Counted from the first letter of the stretch, positions 9,027 to 18,078 are shown. The stretch is DNA of 45,852 nucleotides from Verrucomicrobiota bacterium (GCA_025350905.1 JANXWY010000294.1:1-45852); one strand, 5' to 3'. Notes: a model not told the origin generated them from the letters alone. Program-made: numbers and translations.

Positions 9027-9313
9027 AGTATCATCCGAAGGCGCTCGCGGAGTTGTTTCGCTCCGCGCGCTATTACAACCGGCAACGCCCGGGGCTGGGA
9101 GCAGAGTTTTTTGATGAGTTGGACGCCGCATTGACCAGGTTGTGCGCCAATCCCTTGCGGGCCAAAGCCGATGCCGATGGCATTCGCAGCGGTCGGCTGC
9201 GGCGGTTTCCGTTTCGAGTTTACTATGTTTGCGACACAAACCGAATTCGCCTGCTGGCCGTTGCGCACTTGCGACGGCAGGCCGGCTATTGGCTCGCACG
9301 GTTGGAAGACTGA
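9014..9313 (+). CDS. RelE/ParE-family toxin
   Basis: A 99-residue protein with the ParE/RelE fold pattern: VKYHPKALAELFRSARYYN, a helix GLGAEFFDELDAALTRLCAN, then GIRSGRLRRFPFRVYYVCD and a last strand IRLLAVAHLRRQAGYW. The RRFPFRVYY and VAHLRR strands are diagnostic. Members of the group poison gyrase or cleave mRNA on the ribosome; the sequence alone does not distinguish the two. It overlaps its antitoxin gene and ends 33 bases before the DUF1501 gene, so the pair sits inside what is normally a two-gene unit. Confidence 0.88.
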   Translation: MPEVKYHPKALAELFRSARYYNRQRPGLGAEFFDELDAALTRLCANPLRAKADADGIRSGRLRRFPFRVYYVCDTNRIRLLAVAHLRRQAGYWLARLED

Positions 9314-9346
9314 GCGGATTTTCGGCTCCACCACCCTCGATTAGGC

Positions 9347-10849
9347 ATGAAAACAAACGCACAATGGAATCGCCGCGACTTTTTGAAAACCACGAGCGCC
9401 GCCACCTTATCGGCCCTGGCTGCCGGCTTCCCGCGCGCCGTAATTGCGGCCGATGCCGTAACGGAGAAAATCAAGGCCACCGCTGACACCGTCATCGTCC
9501 TCTGGATGGGCGGCGGGATGGCGCATACGGAGACTTTCGACCCGAAACGTTACACGCCGTTCGAGAAGGGCATGGCGCCGGACGCTTTCCTCAGCACGTT
9601 CCCCAGCATCCCGACGGCGGTGGACGGCATCCATTTTTCCGAGGGACTGGAAAAAATGGCGGCCGTGATGGACCGCGGCACGCTCATTCGTTCCTACACG
9701 GCCGGCGATCTCGGTTTCATTTTGCACTCGCGGCATCAATTCCAATGGCACACCGGCTACGCGCCGCCGCAAACCGTGGCCGCGCCGCATCTGGGCGCGT
9801 TCATCGCACGCACGCTCGGGCCGTTAAACCCCGCCGTGCCCGCGTTCATCAACATCGGCCAGCGCTTCGACAACGGCGAAGGCGAGGAGTTGAAGGCCTT
9901 CACCACCGCCGGTTTTCTCGGCAGTGAATACGGTCCGTTGAACATTCCGTTCCCCGATCAGGCCGAGGACACCGTGCGCCCGCCGGGCGGCATGACGCCG
10001 GGACGATTCGAGGATCGGAACAAATTTTACAAGAAACTGCTCGCCGCCAGTCCCGTGGGGGAACACGGCAGCGATTATCAAAAGGAATCGCTCCTGCGCT
10101 CGCTCGATAACGCGCATCGCCTCCTGAGTTCGCCGGCGGCCAAGGCGTTCGATCTATCGCTCGAACCGCTCGACAGCATCCGGAAATATGTTCCGACCTA
10201 CCAACCCGCCCAGCGCTTCGCGGCCGAGCGCGACCGGTTTGGCGCCAAGTATGAAGAGCAGATGGTCGGACGGTTCGGCCTGGGTTGCTTGCTGGCGCGG
10301 CGGTTGGCCGAAGTCGGGGCGCGTTACATCGAGGTCACGACCGAATACATTCCGTTTTTCAACTGGGACACCCACGAAAACGGCCACTCGCGACTGGTGG
10401 CGATGAAGAAGCAAATTGACGCGCCGATCGCGCAACTCGTCCTCGATCTGGAATCGCGCGGGTTGCTGAATCGCACCCTCATTGTCCTCGCGAGCGAATT
10501 CAGCCGCGACGCGATGATCGAAGGCAAGCCCGACAAGCTGATCAAAGACCAGGTGGAAGTGCCGGCCAAGGTCGAGGACCCCAAGCACTACGGGATGCAT
10601 CGCCATTTCACCGATGCCGGCTGCGTATTGCTTTATGGCGGCGGCATGAAGCGCGGGCATCTCCACGGTCTGACCGCCGACGAGCGTCCCTGCAAGACGA
10701 TCAAGGACCGGGTGATCATCGAAGATTTGCATGCCTCCATTTACCGTGCGGTCGGCATTTCGCCAAAACTCGCCTACGAAATTGAGAAGCGGCCGTTTTA
10801 CACCACGCGCAACGGCGAAGGCATTCCGGTGATGGACCTCTTTGCCTGA
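9347..10849 (+). CDS. Tat-exported DUF1501 protein
   Basis: A 500-residue protein opening with a twin-arginine signal: NRRDFLKTT at residues 8-16, then a hydrophobic stretch ending AVIAADA, so it is exported folded. The body shows DUF1501 features: VIVLWMGGGMAHTETFDPK near the start, GRFGLGCLLARRLAEVGAR, NWDTHENGH, and LIVLASEFSRDAMIEG, which resembles the metal-binding region of sulfatase/alkaline-phosphatase-fold proteins. DUF1501 genes normally follow a DUF1549/DUF1553 gene, as the one at 6799 would if the toxin-antitoxin pair were absent. Catalytic role unproven. Confidence 0.92.
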   Translation: MKTNAQWNRRDFLKTTSAATLSALAAGFPRAVIAADAVTEKIKATADTVIVLWMGGGMAHTETFDPKRYTPFEKGMAPDAFLSTFPSIPTAVDGIHFSEGLEKMAAVMDRGTLIRSYTAGDLGFILHSRHQFQWHTGYAPPQTVAAPHLGAFIARTLGPLNPAVPAFINIGQRFDNGEGEELKAFTTAGFLGSEYGPLNIPFPDQAEDTVRPPGGMTPGRFEDRNKFYKKLLAASPVGEHGSDYQKESLLRSLDNAHRLLSSPAAKAFDLSLEPLDSIRKYVPTYQPAQRFAAERDRFGAKYEEQMVGRFGLGCLLARRLAEVGARYIEVTTEYIPFFNWDTHENGHSRLVAMKKQIDAPIAQLVLDLESRGLLNRTLIVLASEFSRDAMIEGKPDKLIKDQVEVPAKVEDPKHYGMHRHFTDAGCVLLYGGGMKRGHLHGLTADERPCKTIKDRVIIEDLHASIYRAVGISPKLAYEIEKRPFYTTRNGEGIPVMDLFA

Positions 10850-10865
10850 AGGCGTGTTGAACGGT

Positions 10866-10982
10866 AGCAGCCGACATAAGGAGGCTCTGACTAATGTTTG
10901 TAGCGGCCTGCGAACCCCGGCGAATGCAAACGACACCTCCGAAAGGGATCACGAAACGCCGCGATGAAATCGCGGCCTCGCT
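10866..10982 (+). repeat. Possible dispersed intergenic repeat
   Basis: This gap carries a stretch that translates in one frame as SSRHKEALTNVCSGLRTPA, a string I associate with spurious ORFs annotated repeatedly in verrucomicrobial genomes. A 43-codon ORF at 10894-11025 also has a good AAGGAGG site before it but reads as Arg/Pro-rich noise. No second copy exists in this window, so repeat status rests on memory only. Confidence 0.25.
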
Positions 10983-11035
10983 TGCCGTCACGCCGCACTC
11001 GCCGCAATTGCGATTTCGCTAGGTTAGCGGACAGC

Positions 11036-11659
11036 TCAACGCACCGCCAACGAGCGGAGCTGAGCGCGCAGATCGGATTGGTTTCGCAGGCACTCCACCA
11101 ACGGTTCAACATCGGCCCGGCCAGAAACCACCACCAGTTGCCGTCCGTCGAAAACCAAGACGAGGCATTTCACATCGCTGGCCGAAATGGTTTCGCCTCG
11201 CACAAACACACCTACCACTTGGTCGCCTTCCATCACGCCGACCACACGCTCCCAACCGCGGGCGTTCAAGACCTTATCGGCGACGGCGAACATGGCGGTA
11301 CGATTGGGTGGCTTGCTTGCGGTTGTCAGCTCGTAGATGCCCACCTCGACGCCATGAACCGCTTGCACAGCCGCCCGCGCTCGGGCGTCCAGCGGGGCAA
11401 AGGCCAGACCGGCGCGGACGACGCCCAGGGTGGAACTTCCGATGTTTAAGCCGATTTGCTGTCGCCACTCCACGCCGCTGGCTTTCATCAATCCCTTCCG
11501 GAGTGCGCGCGTGTCGGAACTCAAATGGAAGTAACTGGCCACGCCCAATCCGATCGCGCCGAGGACGACAACTGAAAAAAGCAAAACCACCAGGCCAACA
11601 CAGAGCCATTGGGATTGGGCCGGGGGACGGAGCAGCGGAGGCGCAGGCTTCTGGTTCAT
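11036..11659 (-). CDS. Membrane-anchored DUF4252-like protein
   Basis: The start at 11659 (MNQKPAPPLLRPPAQSQ) removes an implausible Arg-rich extension. The 207-residue protein has a Pro-rich cytoplasmic leader, one transmembrane helix at about 20-44 (CVGLVVLLFSVVVLGAIGL) and an external domain. That domain resembles DUF4252: VHGVEVGIYELTT, ARGWERVVGVMEGDQVVGVF and a final VFDGRQLVVVSGRADVEPL correspond in order to strands of the upstream neighbour, which is a clearer DUF4252 member. The two are adjacent on the same strand with a 76-base gap, probably one transcription unit. Function unknown. Confidence 0.65.
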   Translation of the reverse strand: MNQKPAPPLLRPPAQSQWLCVGLVVLLFSVVVLGAIGLGVASYFHLSSDTRALRKGLMKASGVEWRQQIGLNIGSSTLGVVRAGLAFAPLDARARAAVQAVHGVEVGIYELTTASKPPNRTAMFAVADKVLNARGWERVVGVMEGDQVVGVFVRGETISASDVKCLVLVFDGRQLVVVSGRADVEPLVECLRNQSDLRAQLRSLAVR

Positions 11660-11735
11660 GGTGTGGTTAGGTTCGAGGGTTGGCTCGGCCGGGCGGAGCG
11701 GTCGGGCCGCTCCCACCCGGCAGCGGTTTCCTCGA

Positions 11736-12287
11736 TCACTTTTTGTTCGCCTCACCAATTTCTTTGAGCGGTTTGATGTTGAGGCGTTCGCCCAAGGCGG
11801 CGATTTGCTCGGGCTTGATATCACCGACGATATTCACCAGCACCAGGTGATTCGCATCCACCACCGTGACGGCGAGGCCCGCCAGCGTTTCGCCTTCGCG
11901 CGCCTGGGTGTAAACCCCAACGTCCTCGCCTTCTTTCCCCTGGACATTGACGTTGCGGTCCCAGCCGTGACCTTCGAGGTTTTGCCGAATGTTTTGAATT
12001 CGTTTTTGGAGTTCCGCGCGATTTTCCTCGGTCAGGCCGACGACATAAACCTGGATGAGTTGTACGCTGCGCAGGAGTTTGCCGGCGTCGGGCTCGTCTT
12101 TTTCCACGAGTTGGGCGGCGAAGGCGAGCAGGTTGTTCTTGAGGTGGACTTCCACGAATTCACCGCCTTTGCCCGGCGGGGTGAATTTGCCAAAGTCCAC
12201 GAGGCCGGGCGACTCGGCCCGGGCCGAGAGCGCGAGGCTGGCCGTGACGAGGGCAAACACGAACGGGTGATTGTATATTTTTTTCAT
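11736..12287 (-). CDS. Secreted DUF4252 protein
   Basis: The start at 12287 (MKKIYNHPFVFALVTASLAL) gives a 183-residue protein with a signal peptide ending ALSARA. The body has the DUF4252 pattern: FVEVHLKNNLLAFAAQLVEK, LLRSVQLIQVYVVGL, and a closing VVDANHLVLVNIVGDIKPEQ. The family is found in several phyla, where members are small exported proteins of unknown role. The preceding frame from 12317 adds ten residues that do not look like a leader. It is probably co-transcribed with the anchored paralogue downstream. Confidence 0.8.
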   Translation of the reverse strand: MKKIYNHPFVFALVTASLALSARAESPGLVDFGKFTPPGKGGEFVEVHLKNNLLAFAAQLVEKDEPDAGKLLRSVQLIQVYVVGLTEENRAELQKRIQNIRQNLEGHGWDRNVNVQGKEGEDVGVYTQAREGETLAGLAVTVVDANHLVLVNIVGDIKPEQIAALGERLNIKPLKEIGEANKK

Positions 12288-12847
12288 AAGGATTTTATTT
12301 GGTTTTAGTTGAGGCATCCGCTGTTCCAGTCGTAATACCCGGCGCTGGGTGATTATGTTTCAAAAAGTTTACTGCGGCACCAGTCGGTGAGATCTCCCGC
12401 CCGCTGCGGTGATAGGACTTGGAGTTGCCGCCAGAGGCCGACGCTCCGCTGCGAGACTGGACTCAGGCCGGCCGGCTGGCTTCGGTGTCGGTTATCATCA
12501 GGGTAGGGGACGCCTTGCCATTCGCGATTGACGCAGTTGGCGTTTGGGTCAGCTCAGACGTTGCTCGGCCAAAACCAGTGGACTTGATGGGTTCGGGCTG
12601 ACGCGGATATGGCCGCGTTTCAAGGCAGGCGATGGCGCAGACGCCGCAAAATGTATCGGCGTGGCGGACGCCGGACTGACCGGAATTGCGCCAGACCGTC
12701 CCGGCGGGTTACGCCAACACCGCGTTCAGGAAGACCAATGGAGATGGAAATGTCATCACTGCGGCTCCGAGCCTCGGCTCGCCACCCGGCTTGCGCCGCT
12801 GCGGGTCGGGGAAGCGGAGATTTTTCCTGGGGAATCGAGTGACTCGA
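12288..12847. other. 560-base gap without a convincing gene
   Basis: Between the DUF4252 gene start and the PA14 gene end I find no reading frame with a recognisable domain, signal peptide or convincing ribosome binding site. Open frames on the plus strand are Arg/Pro-rich and look like GC-driven noise. It may hold the promoter of the DUF4252 pair and decayed coding sequence, but no element can be named. Confidence 0.5.
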
Positions 12848-13375
12848 TCAATGGAACAGCGCAGTCTCGGGAACGACTTCCTTGGCGAGGCCGTCGGCTT
12901 TCCACGACAAGACGCAACCAGCGCCGCCATCGTTTTCATTCTCGAAATAATCCACCTTGAGGTCGTGATCGCCCGCTTTTAATTCCACGGTGCCGGAATC
13001 CACCTGCATCTCATGCAATCCGCCGTTGTCCACCACTTGCTTGCCATCAAGGAGCAGGCGCGAGCCATCATCGGATTCCAGGAAAAAAGTGTATTTGCCG
13101 TCCTTGGGAATCCGGATCTTGCCCGTCCAGCGGATCGCAAAATGGGACTGCAACTTGGTGTCTGGGAACGTCATTGAGGTGCTGCGAAAATTAAGGTTCT
13201 TGTCCACCCGCTTGAGCGTCGGCTTTTTATCGGCGGGAATCGTCGGAAATCCGTCCAGGTCGGTGCCCAAATCGAAATATTCACCGGTTAAACCCGGCGC
13301 CAATGGCTCCGCGGCGATCGAGAGGTGGAGGTTCAGCAGGCCCAGCGCACAGACCAGCGTGAGAAACTTTTTCAT
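12848..13375 (-). CDS. Secreted PA14-domain protein
   Basis: The start at 13375 gives MKKFLTLVCALGLLNLHLSI and a signal peptide ending SIAAEP. The 175-residue product is almost entirely one PA14 domain: GLTGEYFDLGTDLDGFPTIP, FAIRWTGKIRIPKDGKYTFF, LESDDGSRLLLDGKQVVDN, GTVELKAGDHDLKVDYFEN and a final LSWKADGL. The SDDGSRLLLDGK block is the calcium- and carbohydrate-binding face of this fold. PA14 domains usually accompany glycosidases or adhesins, but here the domain stands alone, so it is probably a carbohydrate-binding surface or periplasmic protein. Confidence 0.9.
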   Translation of the reverse strand: MKKFLTLVCALGLLNLHLSIAAEPLAPGLTGEYFDLGTDLDGFPTIPADKKPTLKRVDKNLNFRSTSMTFPDTKLQSHFAIRWTGKIRIPKDGKYTFFLESDDGSRLLLDGKQVVDNGGLHEMQVDSGTVELKAGDHDLKVDYFENENDGGAGCVLSWKADGLAKEVVPETALFH

Positions 13376-13466
13376 GGGTTGGTTGAGTCGGTAATTTGAT
13401 TCAATGTTGCGTGCCCAGCATAGGGACGGCGCGTCCATCGTCAACGGGCAAAATTTTCTCAAGTGC

Positions 13467-14177
13467 TCAGCGTGGCCGCACGAGCATTTCCTCAACAATG
13501 ACGTTCGGCGGGAGGTTGATGCAGAGTAGCGCGCAGTCGGCCACATCTTCGGCCCGCATCATCTTCGCGCGGGCGGTGGCGTCCGGTGGCTGCGGGCGTT
13601 GGTTCAGCAAGGGCGTGTCGATGTCGCCCGGGAAAATGGCGCAGGCCCGGATCCCATTCGCGCGTTCCTCGGCGTTGAGGCTTTGATTCAGGCCGGCCAG
13701 CCCAAATTTGCTCATGGCGTAACCCGGGCCGGCCTTGGGCGACGCCTGTTTGCCGGCATCGGAGATGATGTTGACGATGGTGCCACTCCGCTGCTCGCGC
13801 ATTCGCGGCAGGAATGCCTGCACGCAGTAATATGCGCCGTGGAGATTGGTGGCGATCATGGTGTGGTAATTTTCGAGCGACAGAACGGCCAACCCTCGTT
13901 GCGGGACGTTCGTGCCTGCGGCATTCACGAGCAATTCCAGGTCGCCGAACTCGGTGAGGATGCGCCGGCCCACGGCGGCCACGGCGACGGCGTCGCTGAT
14001 GTCGCAGGCGAAAGGCGACAGGTGAGAGGCAAGCGCACCCGCAAGCTGAATGGTTTCCTGTAGGGCCTCAGCCCGGCGCCCGAGAATGGCTACGCGCCAA
14101 TCCTGCGCCACAAGTTTCAACGCGATGGCCCGGCCGACGCCGCTGCCCGCACCAGTAATTACCGCTGTTTTGTTCAT
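13467..14177 (-). CDS. Short-chain dehydrogenase/reductase (SDR)
   Basis: The start at 14177 (MNKTAVITGAGSGVGRA) places the NAD(P)-binding TGAGSGVG at residues 8-15. The structural NAAG motif is at 85-88, Asn111 in ATNLHGAYY, Ser139 in NIISDAGK, and the catalytic YAMSK with Tyr153 and Lys157, so the classical SDR tetrad is complete. At 236 residues it is typical. The Arg-rich ILGRRAEAL after strand 2 suggests NADP(H). The substrate cannot be told. It lies 54 bases downstream of the Gfo/Idh/MocA gene on the same strand and may be co-transcribed with it. Confidence 0.9.
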   Translation of the reverse strand: MNKTAVITGAGSGVGRAIALKLVAQDWRVAILGRRAEALQETIQLAGALASHLSPFACDISDAVAVAAVGRRILTEFGDLELLVNAAGTNVPQRGLAVLSLENYHTMIATNLHGAYYCVQAFLPRMREQRSGTIVNIISDAGKQASPKAGPGYAMSKFGLAGLNQSLNAEERANGIRACAIFPGDIDTPLLNQRPQPPDATARAKMMRAEDVADCALLCINLPPNVIVEEMLVRPR

Positions 14178-14231
14178 AAAATATCTTTCGGGGAAAACCG
14201 CCGTGGAACGCTCCACCCACCGCCACGGGGT

Positions 14232-15329
14232 CTAGGCCGGGGCGTCACCCAAATCCACCCATTGCCGCGTCCCGGCCGATTGTACGGCCGCGTCGATCAC
14301 CGCTTGGGCGCGGGCGCCGTCGTGGAAGCTGGGGGTACAGGGCCGTTGATTGCGGATGGCATCGACAAACTCCCACGCTTGATCGTAGCGAAAGGTCACG
14401 AGCGGATCGCCCTGCGCCGGGTCGCGCGGGGCGCCGGGCCATTTCCAAAACTCGCGCGGGATCTCGATGGTTTCCAAGCCCGGCCCGCCGGTCTTGCCGG
14501 TTTGGAGTTCGTTCCATTTGCCGGTGATAAAAACAAACGAGCGTTCGCTGCCGTTGAGCTCGACCGAGTCGAGACTCCGCCAGCTTTCGTTGCGACCGCT
14601 CGCGAGCTTGCTGCTTTCCAGCACTCCGGTCGCGCCGTTCTGGAATTCCGCGAGCAGGGCGACCCAATCGTCCAGGTCATTGGGCTGGCCGCCGCGCACG
14701 GGATGCCACTGTTTCAAATTGGCCACGAGCCGCGACATCGGGCCCACCAGCAGGTGGGCGAAGTCAATGCGATGACTGAGCATGTCGCCGAGTTCGCCGG
14801 TGCCGGCCAGGTGTTTGACCTGCCGCCAGCCGAGGCTGCGCGTGCCCCAGTCCTGCAAGCGACAGGAACGATAGTGATAAATTTGGCCCGCGTCGCCGCG
14901 GTGCGCGAGGTGTGCCAGGTAACGCATCGCCGGCACGAAACGGTAAGTGAAGGCGCTCATGTGCCGGACCCCGGCACGATCCGCGGCGATCGCCATGGCC
15001 CGGGCGTCCGCGTAGTTCAGGGCGAGCGGCTTCTCGCACAGGACATGTTTGCCGTGGGCGATGGCGTCCAACGCGATTTGGGCATGGCTAATATTGGGCG
15101 TGGCGATGATGACGGCATGGACGTCAGCGCGCCGCACGATGTCTTCGTGACGTGTAGAGGTAATGGTCACGCCGGTCTGCTGGCGCGCCCGTTCCAGCGT
15201 GGCGGGGTCGGTGTCACACAGCGCTACGACTTTCACGTCCGGGCACAACGCCAGCCCGGGCAAATGATTTTGGAGCGTGATATTACCGCACCCAATGAGC
15301 GCGACGTTGATGACGTTCGGTGACGGCAT
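14232..15329 (-). CDS. Gfo/Idh/MocA-family oxidoreductase
   Basis: The start at 15329 (MPSPNVINVALIGCGNITLQ) puts the Rossmann GCGNI near residues 14-18; upstream residues in the longer frame are Arg-rich and rejected. The 365-residue product then has VVALCDTDPATLERARQ, HAVIIATPNISHAQIALDAI, the family EKPLAL lysine motif in HVLCEKPLALNYADA, and a C-terminal domain with GELGDMLSHRIDFAHLLVG, in which the Asp and His are the usual active-site pair. These enzymes oxidise or isomerise sugars and inositols with NAD(P). The substrate is unknown; the neighbouring SDR suggests a shared sugar-related pathway. Confidence 0.9.
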   Translation of the reverse strand: MPSPNVINVALIGCGNITLQNHLPGLALCPDVKVVALCDTDPATLERARQQTGVTITSTRHEDIVRRADVHAVIIATPNISHAQIALDAIAHGKHVLCEKPLALNYADARAMAIAADRAGVRHMSAFTYRFVPAMRYLAHLAHRGDAGQIYHYRSCRLQDWGTRSLGWRQVKHLAGTGELGDMLSHRIDFAHLLVGPMSRLVANLKQWHPVRGGQPNDLDDWVALLAEFQNGATGVLESSKLASGRNESWRSLDSVELNGSERSFVFITGKWNELQTGKTGGPGLETIEIPREFWKWPGAPRDPAQGDPLVTFRYDQAWEFVDAIRNQRPCTPSFHDGARAQAVIDAAVQSAGTRQWVDLGDAPA

Positions 15330-15464
15330 GATGGGCGGAGTATGACTGGGGTACGCGCCGAGGCAAGGGTACTTGTGTGGGTAAAACCGGCCCGCCGTAC
15401 GGAGTCGGAGAAACCGCCGCGCCCGACGGAATCCCAACGCAAATCCCGAACCGTGAGCGGACGA

Positions 15465-16469
15465 TTAATTCAGCAACTCTTCGGCGATCTGCACCGCATT
15501 GAGCGCAGCGCCTTTGAGCAATTGATCGCCGCAGACCCAGAAGCACAGGCCGTTCTCCAGCGCGCAGTCCAGGCGGAGGCGGCCCACGGCGCAGTTATCC
15601 TGCTCCGAAGTAAACAGCGGCATGGGATATTTATGGTGTTCCGGTTCGTCGACGAGCTCGAGGCCGGGCGCGCGGCGGAGGACGGCCCGCGCGGCTTCCA
15701 CCGTTACTGTTTTCTCAAACTCCGCGCTCACCGCCACCGAATGGGAGCGATAGACAGGGACCCGGACACAGGTCACGCTCGCCCGGAACGTCGGGTGATG
15801 CATGATCTTGCGACCTTCATTTTCCATTTTCATCTCTTCCTTCGTGTAGCCCGTGGGCAGGAAGGAATCCACCTGCGGCAACACGTTGAAGGCAATCTGG
15901 TGCGGATAAACGGCCTTCGTCACCGGCTGCCGGTTAACGATCTGCCCCACCTGCCGTTCGAGTTCTTCAATGGCTTTCGCGCCCGTGCCCGAAACGGCTT
16001 GATAGCTCGAAGCAAAAATCCGCTTCACGCCGAACGCCTCATGCAACGGGTACAGCGCCATGAGCGTAATCGCCGTGGTGCAATTGGGATTGGCGATAAT
16101 GCCGCGGTGCTGCTTCACGTCAGCGGCGTTGATCTCCGGCACCACGAGGGGCACGGCGGCGTCCATGCGGAAGGCGCTGGAGTTGTCCACGACCACGCAA
16201 CCCGCTTGGGCGGCGCGGGGCGCGAATTCTTTCGAGATGCTGCCGCCGGCGCTGAACAACGCGATGTCAATGCCCGCGAAGGAATCCGTGGTGAGTTCCG
16301 TGACCGTCACCTCGGCGCCGCGAAAATTGAGTTTCTTGCCCACCGAACGGGCCGACGCGAGCAGCGTCAACTTCCCGAGCGGGAAATTGCGTTTCGCCAG
16401 CGTCTTCATCATTTCGATGCCGACGGCGCCGGTCGCACCAACTACAGCCACATGCGGATGCTTGTTCAT
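15465..16469 (-). CDS. asd: Aspartate-semialdehyde dehydrogenase
   Basis: Catalyses NADPH-dependent reduction of L-aspartyl phosphate to aspartate semialdehyde, the branch point to lysine, diaminopimelate, threonine and methionine. The 334 residues include VGATGAVG for NADP binding at about 10-17, the catalytic cysteine Cys130 in IANPNCTT, SSYQAVSGTGAKAIEEL, and His243 in CVRVPVYRSHS. Length and motif order are those of the bacterial enzyme without gaps. It is a single gene on the minus strand; no other lysine or threonine genes are nearby. Confidence 0.95.
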   Translation of the reverse strand: MNKHPHVAVVGATGAVGIEMMKTLAKRNFPLGKLTLLASARSVGKKLNFRGAEVTVTELTTDSFAGIDIALFSAGGSISKEFAPRAAQAGCVVVDNSSAFRMDAAVPLVVPEINAADVKQHRGIIANPNCTTAITLMALYPLHEAFGVKRIFASSYQAVSGTGAKAIEELERQVGQIVNRQPVTKAVYPHQIAFNVLPQVDSFLPTGYTKEEMKMENEGRKIMHHPTFRASVTCVRVPVYRSHSVAVSAEFEKTVTVEAARAVLRRAPGLELVDEPEHHKYPMPLFTSEQDNCAVGRLRLDCALENGLCFWVCGDQLLKGAALNAVQIAEELLN

Positions 16470-16595
16470 AAAAGGCCGCCCAGTATAACGCGGGCGCCCG
16501 CCGTGTCAACGTGAGCACCGACGTGGAAATCCATTGCGGCGCAGCCTGCGGCCTAGACTCACGACATCGCTGGCACTTTGGACCCCGGACCTGGT

Positions 16596-17387
16596 TTACA
16601 CCTTGGCGATCCGCGGGGTGTTGGTTGGCGGCACCGGCGCCGCGCCGGTTGGATTCTTGGTTAAGAATTCAGTGAACCATTTTTCCGGTTCACAGTGAAA
16701 TTCAACGGCCGCTCCGTGCCAGTGGAGCCGGACGGCGCTTGCGTGCAAGGCCTGATAAGGGAGAATCAACCGCGCGCGTTGTTCGTCCGTCAGCCGACGT
16801 TCAACCAACGCGAGATACAAATCCTCGTCGCCGCCATAGAGCTTGTCGCCGACGATGGGATGACCCAGATGCGCGAGGTGGATGCGGAGCTGGTGCTTGC
16901 GGCCGGTGTGCGGTTGCAGGCGGAGGAGAGTGTACGCCGGGCCGGCGGGCTGTGCTCCGAGCCGGCGTTCGACCTGGAATTCGGTTTGCGCTGGTGCGCC
17001 GTCCGCCCGGACGCAATCCTTGATCGCGACGCGGCTGGCTTCCTCCTTGCCGAGCGGTGCGTCAATCCGCCCGCGCGCGTCGCCGACGTGGCCGTGGACG
17101 ATGGCGAGATATTCCTTCCCGACGGCGCGCGCTTCCCACAGTCGCCCCAACTCCCCGGCCACCGCGGCGCTTTTGGCGACGACGGTCACCCCGCTCGTTT
17201 CGCGATCCAGGCGGTTGACCAGATGCGGCGACGCCGCGGCCCCCAGATGCAGCCGCACGCGGCTGATCAGGCTCGAAAATTCATCGCCCTTGGTCGGATG
17301 ACAAACCAGGTCCGCCGGTTTGTTGATCACCAACAACTCGTCGTCTTCGTGAATGATATCGAACAGTTTGATCATCGGTGCGCCCAT
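16596..17387 (-). CDS. RluA-family pseudouridine synthase
   Basis: A 263-residue protein starting MGAPMIKLFDIIHEDDELLV; the second Met (MIKLFD) is an alternative start. It has no S4 domain. The catalytic region HLVNRLDRETSGV carries Asp61, followed by KEYLAIVHG, HTGRKHQLRIHLAHLGHPIV and GDKLYG, all hallmarks of the RluA group that isomerises uridine in rRNA or tRNA. Which RNA position it modifies cannot be told. The Pro-rich C-terminal tail (GAAPVPPTNTPRIAKV) is probably disordered. Confidence 0.9.
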   Translation of the reverse strand: MGAPMIKLFDIIHEDDELLVINKPADLVCHPTKGDEFSSLISRVRLHLGAAASPHLVNRLDRETSGVTVVAKSAAVAGELGRLWEARAVGKEYLAIVHGHVGDARGRIDAPLGKEEASRVAIKDCVRADGAPAQTEFQVERRLGAQPAGPAYTLLRLQPHTGRKHQLRIHLAHLGHPIVGDKLYGGDEDLYLALVERRLTDEQRARLILPYQALHASAVRLHWHGAAVEFHCEPEKWFTEFLTKNPTGAAPVPPTNTPRIAKV

Positions 17388-17539
17388 GAGTTAACGGTCA
17401 ATCGGGCTGCTTGTCATCCTTTTGCGGTGGCGCCCGCGGGCAACCCCCGGCCCACCCGTACCGGATGCCGACCGAACTGGCCTCGCGTCGAGCCTGCTTT
17501 GCTGCTTGTAACCCTCCGACCACTCGTTATCGTCGCAGC

Positions 17540-18001
17540 ATGCGCCGCGCGCTCCCATGGCTCGTCTTGATTTGTCTCCGGTTGACGGCAGGCAGCGTCC
17601 TGGCCGACACGGGTCGCGTGGTCAAAGTATTGCCGCACTTTCTTGATTTGCAGGGCCGCGCCGCGCTGTCACCCAGCCTCTACGACCGCGACGCTTACCA
17701 GGCCCGACTGCGAAAACATCCGGAACAATGTTCCGGGATGCGCTTCGATATCCTGTGGCGGGCGCGCAGCGGGACCAACACGCAGGCCAAGCTGCGCCTC
17801 GAGTTGCGCGGTACCGCAAAAGGAAACCTGCCCAGCCAGCTGACGCTGGAGACCGAAGTGAGCATCACCGGCACGAGCCACTGGGCGAAGCTCCAGCTCG
17901 GCGGGTCAGAATACAAGGCGTTCGGTGAGATTACCGCCTGGCGCACCACGCTGTGGAGCGGTGACCAATTACTTGGCGAGCAAAAATCCTTCCTTTGGTA
18001 A
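17540..18001 (+). CDS. Secreted protein, family not recognised
   Basis: The start at 17540 gives MRRALPWLVLICLRLTAGSV and a signal peptide ending VLADT. The 153-residue product is predicted beta-rich: VVKVLPHFLDLQGRAALSP, CSGMRFDILWRARSG, AKLRLELRGTAKGNL, LTLETEVSITGTSHWAKLQ and a closing ITAWRTTLWSGDQLLGEQKS. This looks like a small immunoglobulin-like sandwich but matches no family I know. It ends 78 bases before the prephenate dehydratase start on the same strand, so shared transcription is possible though no functional link is evident. Confidence 0.7.
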   Translation: MRRALPWLVLICLRLTAGSVLADTGRVVKVLPHFLDLQGRAALSPSLYDRDAYQARLRKHPEQCSGMRFDILWRARSGTNTQAKLRLELRGTAKGNLPSQLTLETEVSITGTSHWAKLQLGGSEYKAFGEITAWRTTLWSGDQLLGEQKSFLW

Positions 18002-18078
18002 CGCTACCCGCCGCCTGGCCTTTCGCCCCGGGACGGCGGCTTGATTCTTCCGGCGGCCTCCGCCATGCTGCGGGCATC

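Noticed and set aside
12419-12960. Plus-strand open frames in the gap before the PA14 gene
   Set aside because: They lack family motifs, signal peptides and ribosome binding sites, and partly overlap the PA14 gene.
14262-15323. Long plus-strand open frame opposite the Gfo/Idh/MocA gene
   Set aside because: The composition is Arg/Val/His-rich noise and the opposite strand carries clear family motifs.
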